Of a stretch of DNA of 7,044 nt, positions 1 through 5,862 are shown one piece after another. The translations under genes and the position numbers were made by a program. Position 1 is the stretch's first letter, and each line of letters opens with the position of its first letter. The notes under the pieces were generated by a model. That model did no database searches. It was not told where the DNA came from and worked only from the letters and a program-made list of their open reading frames with translations. The DNA is from Nitrospinota bacterium (GTDB lineage Bacteria; Nitrospirota; Nitrospiria; Nitrospirales; UBA8639), in the NCBI GenBank assembly GCA_022561525.1, contig JADFRB010000099.1:1-7044 (forward strand), in the 5' to 3' direction.

Positions 1-139
1 GGCACCTCTAAAAACCCGGCATTTTTTGTGAGGGCAAGGAAGCCGCGCGCGGAAAACCGGAGTGTATGGGCGAATACATGAGGATTTGAGCACGCGGCTA
101 ACGCGGCCATCACGGAAAAGGACGGTTTTTAGAGGTGCC
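1..139. mobile_element. MITE-like fold-back element with 16-bp perfect terminal inverted repeats
   Basis: Positions 1-16 (GGCACCTCTAAAAACC) are the exact reverse complement of 124-139. The two arms keep pairing inward around a centre near position 70: 21-35 pairs imperfectly with 106-120, AGCCGCG at 41-47 pairs with CGCGGCT at 93-99, and TGTAT at 63-67 pairs with ATACA at 74-78 around a six-base loop. The whole element is therefore one long imperfect hairpin. It has no transposase, so it would be a non-autonomous element or a large REP/BIME-type palindrome. Since its left end coincides with the window edge, the left flank and any target duplication cannot be seen. The open reading frame that crosses it from position 62 is best read as accidental. 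That it moves is an inference from the symmetry; a stable structured RNA is the alternative. Confidence 0.72.
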
Positions 140-154
140 CTAAAGTTGTGCGAC

Positions 155-1042
155 ATGAAAAACCAGCCATCGGCTTGCGCTGAACATTCTGAAAAGCAGA
201 TCAACGCCCTCCTTCATCTCCTGTCTGATCAAGACTCACAGATTGCCCAGACCATCCACGACCAATTGGTTACCATTGGCCAACCTGCCCTTCCGCTTCT
301 TCAACAGGCCCAAGGTGAACCAGCCGACCTCACCATGTCGGAGCGCATCGGCTCGGTCATCGCAGACATTAAGCTGGTTGAAGTCGAGCATTCGTTTAAA
401 GTCCTGATGACATCATCAACAGAACCCGTTGATCTTGAAACGGGCGCGTTTCTTATTGCACAGGCCGCGTACCCGGACCTTGATGTTCAGGCCTCCCAAC
501 GCCAAATCGAAAACATGGTCGCTGTCCTGAAACCACGTTTGGAGAAAGACATCCCTCCACGACAAGCGATTCAGACGATCAGCGAATACTTGTTCCATGA
601 ACTCGGCTTTACAGGCAACACCCGAGACTATTACGATCCAGCCAACAGTTTTTTGCACCACGTGCTCGAACGCCGCATCGGCATCCCCATCAGCCTATCC
701 CTGCTATACTTGTTAATCGGCAAGCGTCTCAATGTACCAGTGGTGGGGATAGGCTTGCCCGGACATTTTATGGTGGGATTACAGACAGAACCTGTTTTTA
801 TCGATTGTTTCAATCAAGGGGTCGTCCTGTACCAGAAGGACTGTGCCAAATTTTTACAGGAGTATGGCGTCGAGTTTGAAAGCCGCTACCTGGATCCCAC
901 CCCGAACGAACACATCCTTGCTCGGATGCTTCGGAACCTTGTCGCCATCTACCAAAACCGTGATGAATCCAAACAAGCTGACCGATTCAGCCGCCTGTTG
1001 GCCATCATCGAACACATGGACATCGCCACACCATCACAATGA
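155..1042 (+). CDS. SirB1-like / transglutaminase-like superfamily protein
   Basis: Predicted 295-residue cytosolic protein. Residues about 12-52 look like a HEAT-type helical pair (INALLHLLSDQDSQIAQTIH onward). Residues about 95-220 carry the SirB1 signature: a DYYDPANSFLHHVLERR stretch (158-174), then GIPISLSLLY (176-185), LPGHFMV with His204, and FIDCFN with Asp217. Residues 252-289 resemble the helical tail of the family. His204 and Asp217 match the His/Asp of the transglutaminase-like fold, but the expected cysteine position in the GIPIS region is serine, so classical thiol catalysis is doubtful; this is typical of SirB1-type proteins. The family's biochemical role is not settled. The frame stays open to an ATG at 62, but that part lies in the fold-back element, so I start at ATG 155. 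A TTG at 146 sits 8 bases after AGAGGTG (131-137) and is a real alternative start. The stop overlaps the next gene's ATG. Confidence 0.85.
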   Translation: MKNQPSACAEHSEKQINALLHLLSDQDSQIAQTIHDQLVTIGQPALPLLQQAQGEPADLTMSERIGSVIADIKLVEVEHSFKVLMTSSTEPVDLETGAFLIAQAAYPDLDVQASQRQIENMVAVLKPRLEKDIPPRQAIQTISEYLFHELGFTGNTRDYYDPANSFLHHVLERRIGIPISLSLLYLLIGKRLNVPVVGIGLPGHFMVGLQTEPVFIDCFNQGVVLYQKDCAKFLQEYGVEFESRYLDPTPNEHILARMLRNLVAIYQNRDESKQADRFSRLLAIIEHMDIATPSQ

Positions 1043-1692
1043 ATATTCATCCGCACGTCAAGACAATCGCCAACCCCCGAGGACAGACCAACATTACATC
1101 GGCGTTGTTTTTGCTGATCATCATCGTCGGCTCGGTGTGGGGGTGGAATCATCTCGACTTTGACACGCAGGATTTTATCATCGATGAAGTCGTGCCGGTC
1201 CTCTTTCTATTTATTGTGGCCACCCTCGGAACATGGGTGATCGTCCGAAAGATCAAACGCAGGAAAAATACGCGAAAACAACGAGACCTGCTTATTCAAC
1301 GATTCAGCCAAGAAAAGTCTCCGAAAAAACGATTTGACATAGCCACGGAGTTGATTGACCTCAACAACTACGAAGGGGATGGATTAGAAAGTATCGCCCC
1401 AGACATGGCAGACGTGTTAACCCTCACCTTCAAACGATCGCTTGGCGACAAACAATATCGCATTCGCGGCATGGCCGCCAGCCACCTTGGCGTAATCCAG
1501 CATCGGGAAAGTATTCCGCTTTTAATGAAAGCGTTGGAAGACGACCACGCGTATGTCAGAGGAAGCGCCGCACTCGCCTTAGGCCGCATGCGCGCCACAG
1601 AAGCCAAAGCGAAACTGGAATACACGATGAAGGAAGACTGGGATCAGACGGTCCGCAGCCGATCAAGAGAAGCCGTGGAGAGGATGAGTTAA
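1039..1692 (+). CDS. membrane-anchored HEAT-repeat protein
   Basis: Predicted 217-residue protein. Residues 20-36 and 51-69 are two hydrophobic helices separated by a short acidic loop (HLDFDTQDFIIDE). A strongly basic stretch follows (about 70-82, RKIKRRKN), which by the positive-inside rule puts the C-terminal domain in the cytoplasm. Residues about 84-135 are helical. Residues about 137-199 form two clear HEAT/PBS-lyase-like repeats (YRIRGMAASHLGVIQHRESI and YVRGSAALALGRMRATEA), with part of a third to the end. Such repeats are protein-binding scaffolds and no enzyme motif is visible. The start ATG overlaps the preceding stop as ATGA (1039-1042), and no Shine-Dalgarno sequence stands out, so translational coupling to the SirB1-like gene is likely. 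Partner and function are unknown. Confidence 0.82.
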   Translation: MNIHPHVKTIANPRGQTNITSALFLLIIIVGSVWGWNHLDFDTQDFIIDEVVPVLFLFIVATLGTWVIVRKIKRRKNTRKQRDLLIQRFSQEKSPKKRFDIATELIDLNNYEGDGLESIAPDMADVLTLTFKRSLGDKQYRIRGMAASHLGVIQHRESIPLLMKALEDDHAYVRGSAALALGRMRATEAKAKLEYTMKEDWDQTVRSRSREAVERMS

Positions 1693-2074
1693 GACTTCGA
1701 CCGAAATTGACCAAACCGCATAACCGCTGCTTGCCTGTAAGACAGGCTCGGAGCTGCTGGATGGCCTGAAATCAACTGGCGACCCATCCTGGTTGCTCCA
1801 CTTCTGCTCCGCTCACCACTCAAAAATTTAGCGGAGAAGATTTCAAATATCATCCAAGAATTTCTGTCCAACGCTTGGGGTCCACTACTGTCAGTAAATC
1901 GAGTTTGCCCCTAATTCCGTTCAGAGACTTTGACGAAGAAATGAGTTAGGGGTGAAGGGGTAAGCCTTTTGTTATAAGTCCAGCATACACATTCAACTTA
2001 CCTGCCTTGCGAATTCCTCATCCACTGCAAGGGGAAGAGGGGCAGGTTAAACTCTATCTCTGCCTTATCTGATT
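1693..2074. other. gene-free stretch with inverted repeats
   Basis: No convincing coding region on either strand. Three small dyads are visible: GCCTGT at 1733-1738 with ACAGGC at 1742-1747 (three-base loop); CCCCTAA at 1908-1914 with TTAGGGG at 1946-1952; and ACCTGCC at 2000-2006 with GGCAGGT at 2041-2047, which has an inner TTGC/GCAA pairing (2007-2010 with 2027-2030). None is followed by a clear T-run on the strand where a terminator would be needed, so I do not call them terminators. The last lies just past the stop of the minus-strand fragment and could still help end its transcript. Confidence 0.45.
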
Positions 2075-2234
2075 TTATTTGGCAAAAATCATCCACAAGT
2101 AAAAAAGGGCCACGATAACAAACAGAATACCCCATCCCCAGTCCCTAAAGTAATAAAGGACAAGTGCCCCGAAAATAATCCATCCTATCACCAATCCAAT
2201 GGCTGCAAGACCAGTTGGCCAGTTTAAATTTTTA
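2075..2234 (-). pseudogene. C-terminal part of a small two-helix membrane protein, cut by the IS
   Basis: The minus strand encodes about 52 residues, beginning KNLNWPTGLAAIGLVIGW and ending LFYLWMIFAK with a TAA at 2077-2075. Two hydrophobic helices are evident, joined by the short loop YYFRDWGWG, which is the composition expected of a real small inner-membrane protein. Upstream, the frame runs straight into the left terminal inverted repeat of the IS at 2235, so the native N terminus is not present on this side. The frame stays open inside the IS to a possible ATG at 2362, giving a hybrid of about 95 residues; whether that hybrid is made is unknown. The right IS flank offers no clean in-frame 5' piece. 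Function not recognised. Confidence 0.5.
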
Positions 2235-2258
2235 GGCTCTTCAGGAAAATTTGTGGGT
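2235..2258 (+). repeat. left terminal inverted repeat of the IS
   Basis: The 24 bases starting GGCTCTTCAGGAAAA match the reverse complement of 3622-3645 at 20 positions; the differences fall at positions 2, 11, 18 and 19. This sets the left IS boundary and the point where the minus-strand membrane-protein frame is broken. Confidence 0.85.
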
Positions 2259-2317
2259 AAAAGTGTCTGGCGACTTATGTGATCGAACACCCTATGTGAG
2301 GAATTTGTAGGGTAGAG
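2244..2317 (+). repeat. imperfect subterminal direct repeat in the left IS end
   Basis: GGAAAATTTGTGGGTAAAAG (2244-2263) recurs as GGAATTTGTAGGGTAGAG (2300-2317) with a two-base gap and a few substitutions, a start-to-start distance of 56 bases. Repeated blocks of this sort inside IS ends often serve as extra transposase binding sites; that role is inferred here. Confidence 0.45.
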
Positions 2318-2374
2318 CATCCTGTCCCAACTCTGAGAAGATGGCAGAGACCAAGCCACCACCTCTCAGAACCA

Positions 2375-2380
2375 AAAGGA
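2375..2380 (+). promoter_or_regulatory. ribosome binding site deciding the transposase start
   Basis: AAAGGA lies five bases before the ATG at 2386. The in-frame ATG at 2341 is preceded only by a weak GAGAAG. This favours the start at 2386, whose product opens MQLKTILNRVQK, as I expect for this transposase group. Confidence 0.55.
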
Positions 2381-2385
2381 ACAGG

Positions 2386-3639
2386 ATGCAGCTGAAGACT
2401 ATCCTCAATCGGGTGCAGAAATTCAACTCATTTGTATATGGAGCTGTTCGGTGGGTGGAGGGGGCGTCCGTTCCGACGCTTGAGATTGAGCTCCAGCCTC
2501 GCGTCAACAGCCGGCCCGTCTGTAGTGGCTGTGCTCGCAAACGACCGGGGTACGATCACTTGCCTGTGCGGCACTTCGAGTTTATTCCGCTGTGGGGGCA
2601 CAAGGTGTTTTTTGTGTATGCCCCCCGCCGGGTGCAATGTGGGGGGTGTGGAGTTCGGGTCGAACGGATGCCCTGGGTGGAAGGGAAGCATCAGCTGACG
2701 GAGACGTACAGCTGGTTTCTCGCCGGGTGGGCCAAGCGGCTCAGCTGGAAGGAAGTGGCCGAGGCGTTTCACACCACCTGGGATCATGTGTTCTGCTCGG
2801 TGGACCGTGCGGTAACCTGGGGCCGTGCGCACCAAGATCTCTCCGGGGTGCAGGCCATTGGGGTGGATGAGATCGCCTGGCAGCGCGGCCACCGGTATCT
2901 GACGCTGGTCTATCAAATTGATCGCCACTGTAAGCGGCTGTTGTGGGTCGGCGAGAAGCGCACGGTGAAAACCTTGCTACGGTTTTTTCGCTGGTTCGGA
3001 AAAGACCGCAGTCAGGCGCTCGGATTGGTGTGTAGTGACATGTGGAAACCGTACGTGAAGGTGCTTGCCAAAAAAGCCGGACACGCTCTCCATATTCTGG
3101 ACCGGTTCCACATCATGACCCACCTGAGCAAGGCCATTGATGAAGTCCGGGCCCAGGAGACGAAAGAGCTGAAGGCCAAGGGGTACGAACCTCTCCTGAC
3201 GAAAACGCGCTGGCTCTTACTGAAGCGACCGGAGAACCTGACGGACAAGCAGGGGACCAAACTGTCCGAGCTGTTACAGTACAATCTCAAGTCGATCAGG
3301 AGTTATCTGTTGAAAGAAGAGTTTCAGCTCTTCTGGGCGTATACCTCGCCTTACTGGGCCGGACGCTTTCTGGATACCTGGTGTACCAAGACCCTGCGCT
3401 CAAAGATTGCCCCCATGAAGCAAGTGGCCAGGATGCTACGGCGGCACCAGCCCCTGTTACTGAACTGGTTCCGAGCCAAAAAGCAGTTTTCCAGTGGCAT
3501 CGTGGAGGGTTTTAACACCAAAGCAAAACTGACCACCAGAAAAGCGTATGGATTTAGAACCTACCAGGCGGCTGAAATCGCCTTGTATCATACCCTTGGG
3601 GCATTACCCGTCCCAGAAACAACCCATGAATTTTTCTGA
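2386..3639 (+). CDS. ISL3-family transposase
   Basis: Predicted 417-residue DDE transposase that catalyses movement of the surrounding IS. An N-terminal zinc-ribbon is formed by CSGC (Cys46, Cys49) and CGGC (Cys85, Cys88). A helix-turn-helix-like segment follows near KRLSWKEVAEAFHTTWDHV (about residues 117-135). The catalytic DDE/RNase H-like domain shows GVDEIAWQRGHRY (Asp161), CSDMWKPY (Asp218), then LDRFHI (Asp239), and VEGFNTKAK (Glu374), the usual ISL3 order. Length is normal for the family and I see no frameshift or internal stop. An alternative ATG at 2341 would add 15 residues (MAETKPPPLRTKRNR), but the Shine-Dalgarno spacing favours 2386. The coding sequence looks richer in G and C than its neighbours, consistent with a foreign origin. 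The ORF ends inside the right terminal repeat. Confidence 0.93.
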   Translation: MQLKTILNRVQKFNSFVYGAVRWVEGASVPTLEIELQPRVNSRPVCSGCARKRPGYDHLPVRHFEFIPLWGHKVFFVYAPRRVQCGGCGVRVERMPWVEGKHQLTETYSWFLAGWAKRLSWKEVAEAFHTTWDHVFCSVDRAVTWGRAHQDLSGVQAIGVDEIAWQRGHRYLTLVYQIDRHCKRLLWVGEKRTVKTLLRFFRWFGKDRSQALGLVCSDMWKPYVKVLAKKAGHALHILDRFHIMTHLSKAIDEVRAQETKELKAKGYEPLLTKTRWLLLKRPENLTDKQGTKLSELLQYNLKSIRSYLLKEEFQLFWAYTSPYWAGRFLDTWCTKTLRSKIAPMKQVARMLRRHQPLLLNWFRAKKQFSSGIVEGFNTKAKLTTRKAYGFRTYQAAEIALYHTLGALPVPETTHEFF

Positions 3640-3645
3640 AGAGGC
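3622..3645 (-). repeat. right terminal inverted repeat of the IS
   Basis: Read on the minus strand it starts GCCTCTTCAGAAAAA and matches the left repeat at 20 of 24 positions. It includes the last codons and the TGA stop of the transposase (3637-3639). Confidence 0.85.
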
Positions 3646-3676
3646 AGAAATTTGAGCACCTGCCATGTGTGACACG

Positions 3677-3697
3677 CCTCACAGCCGACATGTGAGG
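3677..3697. promoter_or_regulatory. hairpin/dyad just upstream of the candidate promoter
   Basis: CCTCACA (3677-3683) and TGTGAGG (3691-3697) form a 7-bp dyad with a 7-base spacer, ending 8 bases before the candidate -35 box. A second small dyad, GTGTGACAC, sits at 3667-3675. The placement would suit an activator or repressor site, but no known operator is recognised. It could instead be a remnant hairpin beside the IS. Confidence 0.3.
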
Positions 3698-3705
3698 ATT
3701 TGACC

Positions 3706-3734
3706 TTGACGAAGAGGATACCAGGCTCTATGCT
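3706..3734 (+). promoter_or_regulatory. candidate sigma-70 promoter for the exported-protein pair
   Basis: TTGACG (3706-3711) and TATGCT (3729-3734) are separated by exactly 17 bases, matching the -35 and -10 consensus at five and four of six positions. Transcription would begin near 3741, leaving a leader of about 105 bases before ATG 3846. It lies outside the IS, about 60 bases past its right end. Motif match only. Confidence 0.42.
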
Positions 3735-3845
3735 CCACCAGTTGTCACCGCTGAACAGCCCTTCATGAGGTCAACTTCCACTGCTTATGGCACCTCTGTT
3801 TCTATACCTAATCGCCATCGACGATTGGCAACCTCGATACCACGC

Positions 3846-4778
3846 ATGCACTACCTTAAAATTCTTATACTGACACTGCTTCCTTTTGTACCTTTGGTCC
3901 CCACGACCCTCCCGTCGGTTCATGCCCAGACCACGCACGTCAGCTCCAATGTAGATGACCCAGAAGCCGTGATCAGCCCGGAAGCCGTGATCAGCCCGGA
4001 AGCCGTGATCAGATTGCTGGTTGAGGCCAATGCCAACAAAGACCTTGCAACCATGAAAAAATACATGGGAGGAGACACACACGGCGTTGGCTATACCATC
4101 GGCGGGCGAAAGTTTGTGGGATGGGAGGAATTGGCCAGTGCGATGGAAATTGAATTCCGTACTGTCGAACAATTAATTATTCCCATTACGGCGCTTCAGG
4201 TTTGGCAGCGCCAGAACATCGCATGGTTCGCCATGGAATTGGATTACACGCGAGTGATGAAGACCAAAGACGGACTCACGACGACGATCATTCCCTTGCG
4301 TGAGACCGGAGTTCTGGAACGACGTAACGGAGTCTGGCAACTGGTCAATTGGCATGAAAGCCTACAAAAGCCCATGGCCATCGCCGCCAACACCTCAGAG
4401 AGCCCCTCAACCGAATCCCTTTCACACGTGACACCAAACCCATTGAATTTGGGTGGGGTGTGGGAAATTCAAGAGGAAGACAAAACCTATCAAGCCACAC
4501 TCGATGCACAAGGGAACGGCCCGTACACCCACGAACAGGGAATATTCACCACCACGGAACTCGATGGCCGATTGTGGTCTGGAACCTGGGCACAGAAAGG
4601 CAACGACCGAGAAGGCGAGTTTGAAGTGCTCCTCTCTGAAGACTTTACAACCGCCGAAGGAGTGTGGTGGTACACACGTGTCGAAGAACACCAAAACATC
4701 CCCCCTCGAATTCATGGCGGGACGTACTTATTTACACGAATTGGCCCAGCCGAAACTCAAGAGACCCCGCAGGATTAG
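3846..4778 (+). CDS. exported NTF2-like protein with C-terminal beta-barrel-like domain
   Basis: Predicted 310-residue exported protein. Residues 1-27 are a signal peptide (MHYLKILILTLLPFVPLVPT onward) with a likely cleavage after VHA27. Residues about 39-54 are an exact in-frame repeat, PEAVIS twice then PEAVI. Residues about 55-172 look like a SnoaL/DUF4440-type NTF2 fold: the opening helix AVIRLLVEANANKDLATMKKY, the central FVGWEELASAMEIEF helix, and closing strands ending RNGVWQLVNWHES. A Ser/Pro/Thr-rich linker (about 177-202) leads to residues 203-299, where alternating strands with G-x-W spacing (GGVWEIQEE, LWSGTWAQ, TAEGVWWY, GGTYLFTRI) suggest a small lipocalin/avidin-like barrel. 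NTF2 folds can be enzymes or ligand binders; no catalytic residue set is clear. The frame is open to ATG 3765, but the signal peptide supports 3846; neither start has a strong Shine-Dalgarno sequence. The next gene begins 76 bases on and is probably co-transcribed. Confidence 0.75.
   Translation: MHYLKILILTLLPFVPLVPTTLPSVHAQTTHVSSNVDDPEAVISPEAVISPEAVIRLLVEANANKDLATMKKYMGGDTHGVGYTIGGRKFVGWEELASAMEIEFRTVEQLIIPITALQVWQRQNIAWFAMELDYTRVMKTKDGLTTTIIPLRETGVLERRNGVWQLVNWHESLQKPMAIAANTSESPSTESLSHVTPNPLNLGGVWEIQEEDKTYQATLDAQGNGPYTHEQGIFTTTELDGRLWSGTWAQKGNDREGEFEVLLSEDFTTAEGVWWYTRVEEHQNIPPRIHGGTYLFTRIGPAETQETPQD
3963..4012 (+). repeat. 18-bp in-frame tandem repeat (about 2.8 copies)
   Basis: GAAGCCGTGATCAGCCCG occurs at 3963-3980, again identically at 3981-3998, and for 14 bases at 3999-4012. 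It encodes PEAVIS repeats between the signal peptide and the NTF2-like domain. The unit length is a multiple of three, so gain or loss of copies would keep the frame. Perfect identity suggests recent slippage. Confidence 0.9.
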
Positions 4779-4841
4779 TTCAACACACTACGTTATGAAC
4801 ACCTCCACTGACTTACATAGACCAACGTACATCCTTTCGAG

Positions 4842-4849
4842 AAGGAGAT
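4842..4849 (+). promoter_or_regulatory. strong ribosome binding site deciding the PHM-like gene start
   Basis: AAGGAGAT ends five bases before ATG 4855, a near-ideal Shine-Dalgarno sequence. It fixes this ATG as the start, although the frame stays open far upstream (to an ATG at 4453) through the previous gene. Confidence 0.85.
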
Positions 4850-4854
4850 CTTTA

Positions 4855-5853
4855 ATGCGTCACCTTATATTCGGGCTAGCATGCCTGTTCCTCACCACAA
4901 CCGTCGCTCTGGCGCACGAAAAGAGCCATCAACATCAGCAGGTCCCGACATTAGACAAAACCCAGACCACGGTGACCATAGAAGAGGATAAAGTCACCAT
5001 CACCTTTGGACCCATTGACCTCCCTGCTGGTCACGAAGGAGACCTCGCGGCAAGCATGCCCAGACATTTTTTCAACATGCCGGAACTCCGGTATATGACC
5101 GGGTATAAAGCTGAGGTCTTTACCATGGAAGACGGCCCGATGCCCAAAGCATATCTTCATCACCTCCTCCTCCTTGATATGGATGAACCAAGCATTTCTT
5201 GTCCTGGAGAACCCTTATTCATGGCTGGAGCCGGAATGGAAATGACGGACACGCGATTCCCGAGTGGCCATGGTGTGAGACTTGACCCTTCACATAAACT
5301 CATGACCTTAGTGGCCTTTTATCATAAGGTCCCACCGACGAAAAATGTGTATGCACGATTTACGATGTATACGGCACCCAAAGGGGCCAAGATGGCGCCA
5401 TTAGAGGTCTACCAAGTGGGAGTCAATGTCGTCTGCTTTAGCAAATTCGATCAACGCCCGGCCAATCAAAGCGATGAAGGCATTAGCATTCAACCGGGGG
5501 TACAAGTGAATACCGCGCCCCTACGGTTTTTGGTCGATGGATGTGTGAAGTATGCCTACCCGCATAGCCACAATGGGGCGCTTCTGATTGCTTTGGAAAA
5601 TCGAACGAGAAATAAAACATTGCTTCGAACCATGCCCAAAGTTGAACAAGATGGGACGCTGATTGAATTTCCTCTTCATCAGGTCTATTCCGATGCCCAA
5701 GGTTTTTCGGTGAACACCAAAGAAGATTATGAAATGGTGCTGGTCCATCACCGACCACTTCAGCAAAAGTCCGAGGCCTGGGGCATGGGCAATTACCTGC
5801 TCTACATGACTCGCGGGGAATGCCAAACCCTCGCCAAAAACACCACTCCCTAA
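4855..5853 (+). CDS. exported PHM-like copper monooxygenase homologue (type II copper fold)
   Basis: Predicted 332-residue exported protein. Residues 1-20 form a signal peptide ending VALA, so cleavage would leave His21 at the mature N terminus, followed by a His-rich HEKSHQHQQ segment. The rest fits the two-domain fold of copper type II ascorbate-dependent monooxygenases (PHM/DBH). First domain: AYLHHLLLLDM (His102, His103) and LMTLVAFYHKV (His157), matching the CuH ligands. Second domain: YPHSHNGALL (His237, His239) and WGMGNYLLYM (Met311), matching the CuM ligands. Spacings 103-157, 157-237 and 239-311 are close to rat PHM (108-172, 172-242, 244-314). The Asn two residues after the Met is kept, but the position of the PHM substrate-binding Arg (just before VHTH) is Tyr235, so the substrate probably differs. 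Four cysteines (116, 194, 230, 323) could form disulfides. It may oxidise a C-H bond or simply bind copper. It follows the NTF2-like gene and has its own strong RBS. Confidence 0.72.
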   Translation: MRHLIFGLACLFLTTTVALAHEKSHQHQQVPTLDKTQTTVTIEEDKVTITFGPIDLPAGHEGDLAASMPRHFFNMPELRYMTGYKAEVFTMEDGPMPKAYLHHLLLLDMDEPSISCPGEPLFMAGAGMEMTDTRFPSGHGVRLDPSHKLMTLVAFYHKVPPTKNVYARFTMYTAPKGAKMAPLEVYQVGVNVVCFSKFDQRPANQSDEGISIQPGVQVNTAPLRFLVDGCVKYAYPHSHNGALLIALENRTRNKTLLRTMPKVEQDGTLIEFPLHQVYSDAQGFSVNTKEDYEMVLVHHRPLQQKSEAWGMGNYLLYMTRGECQTLAKNTTP

Positions 5854-5862
5854 AACACGCGC

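Larger units (their letters stand above)
2235..3645 (+). mobile_element. ISL3-family insertion sequence (about 1.41 kb)
   Basis: The element is bounded by 24-bp imperfect terminal inverted repeats at 2235-2258 and 3622-3645 (20 of 24 identical), both showing the CTCTTCAG core near the tip. It contains a single ISL3-type transposase. The right repeat overlaps the transposase stop codon, a compact arrangement. The 8-bp target duplication expected for ISL3 is not intact: the left flank is AATTTTTA (2227-2234) and the right flank is AGAAATTT (3646-3653), sharing only an offset AAATTT. Either the duplication has decayed, or the flanks were rearranged after insertion. The transposase looks undamaged, so the copy may still be active. 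Confidence 0.88.

Noticed and set aside
62..154. 31-codon N-terminal extension of the SirB1-like protein
   Set aside because: It lies almost wholly in the fold-back element, lacks a proper ribosome binding site at ATG 62, and its Arg-rich sequence does not look like the family.
2428..2928. 166-codon minus-strand frame opposite the transposase
   Set aside because: Pro/His/Arg-rich antisense translation of a conserved transposase; no domain or ribosome binding site.
3789..3797. GGCACCTCT, identical to the tip of the fold-back element
   Set aside because: Only nine bases match, with no second arm or palindrome around it; probably chance.
3765..3845. 27-codon N-terminal extension of the NTF2-like protein
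   Set aside because: It would place a typical signal peptide 28 residues inside the protein, and no Shine-Dalgarno sequence precedes ATG 3765.
4453..4854. Upstream extension of the PHM-like reading frame
   Set aside because: It overlaps the NTF2-like gene in another frame, while a near-ideal Shine-Dalgarno sequence and a signal peptide mark ATG 4855.
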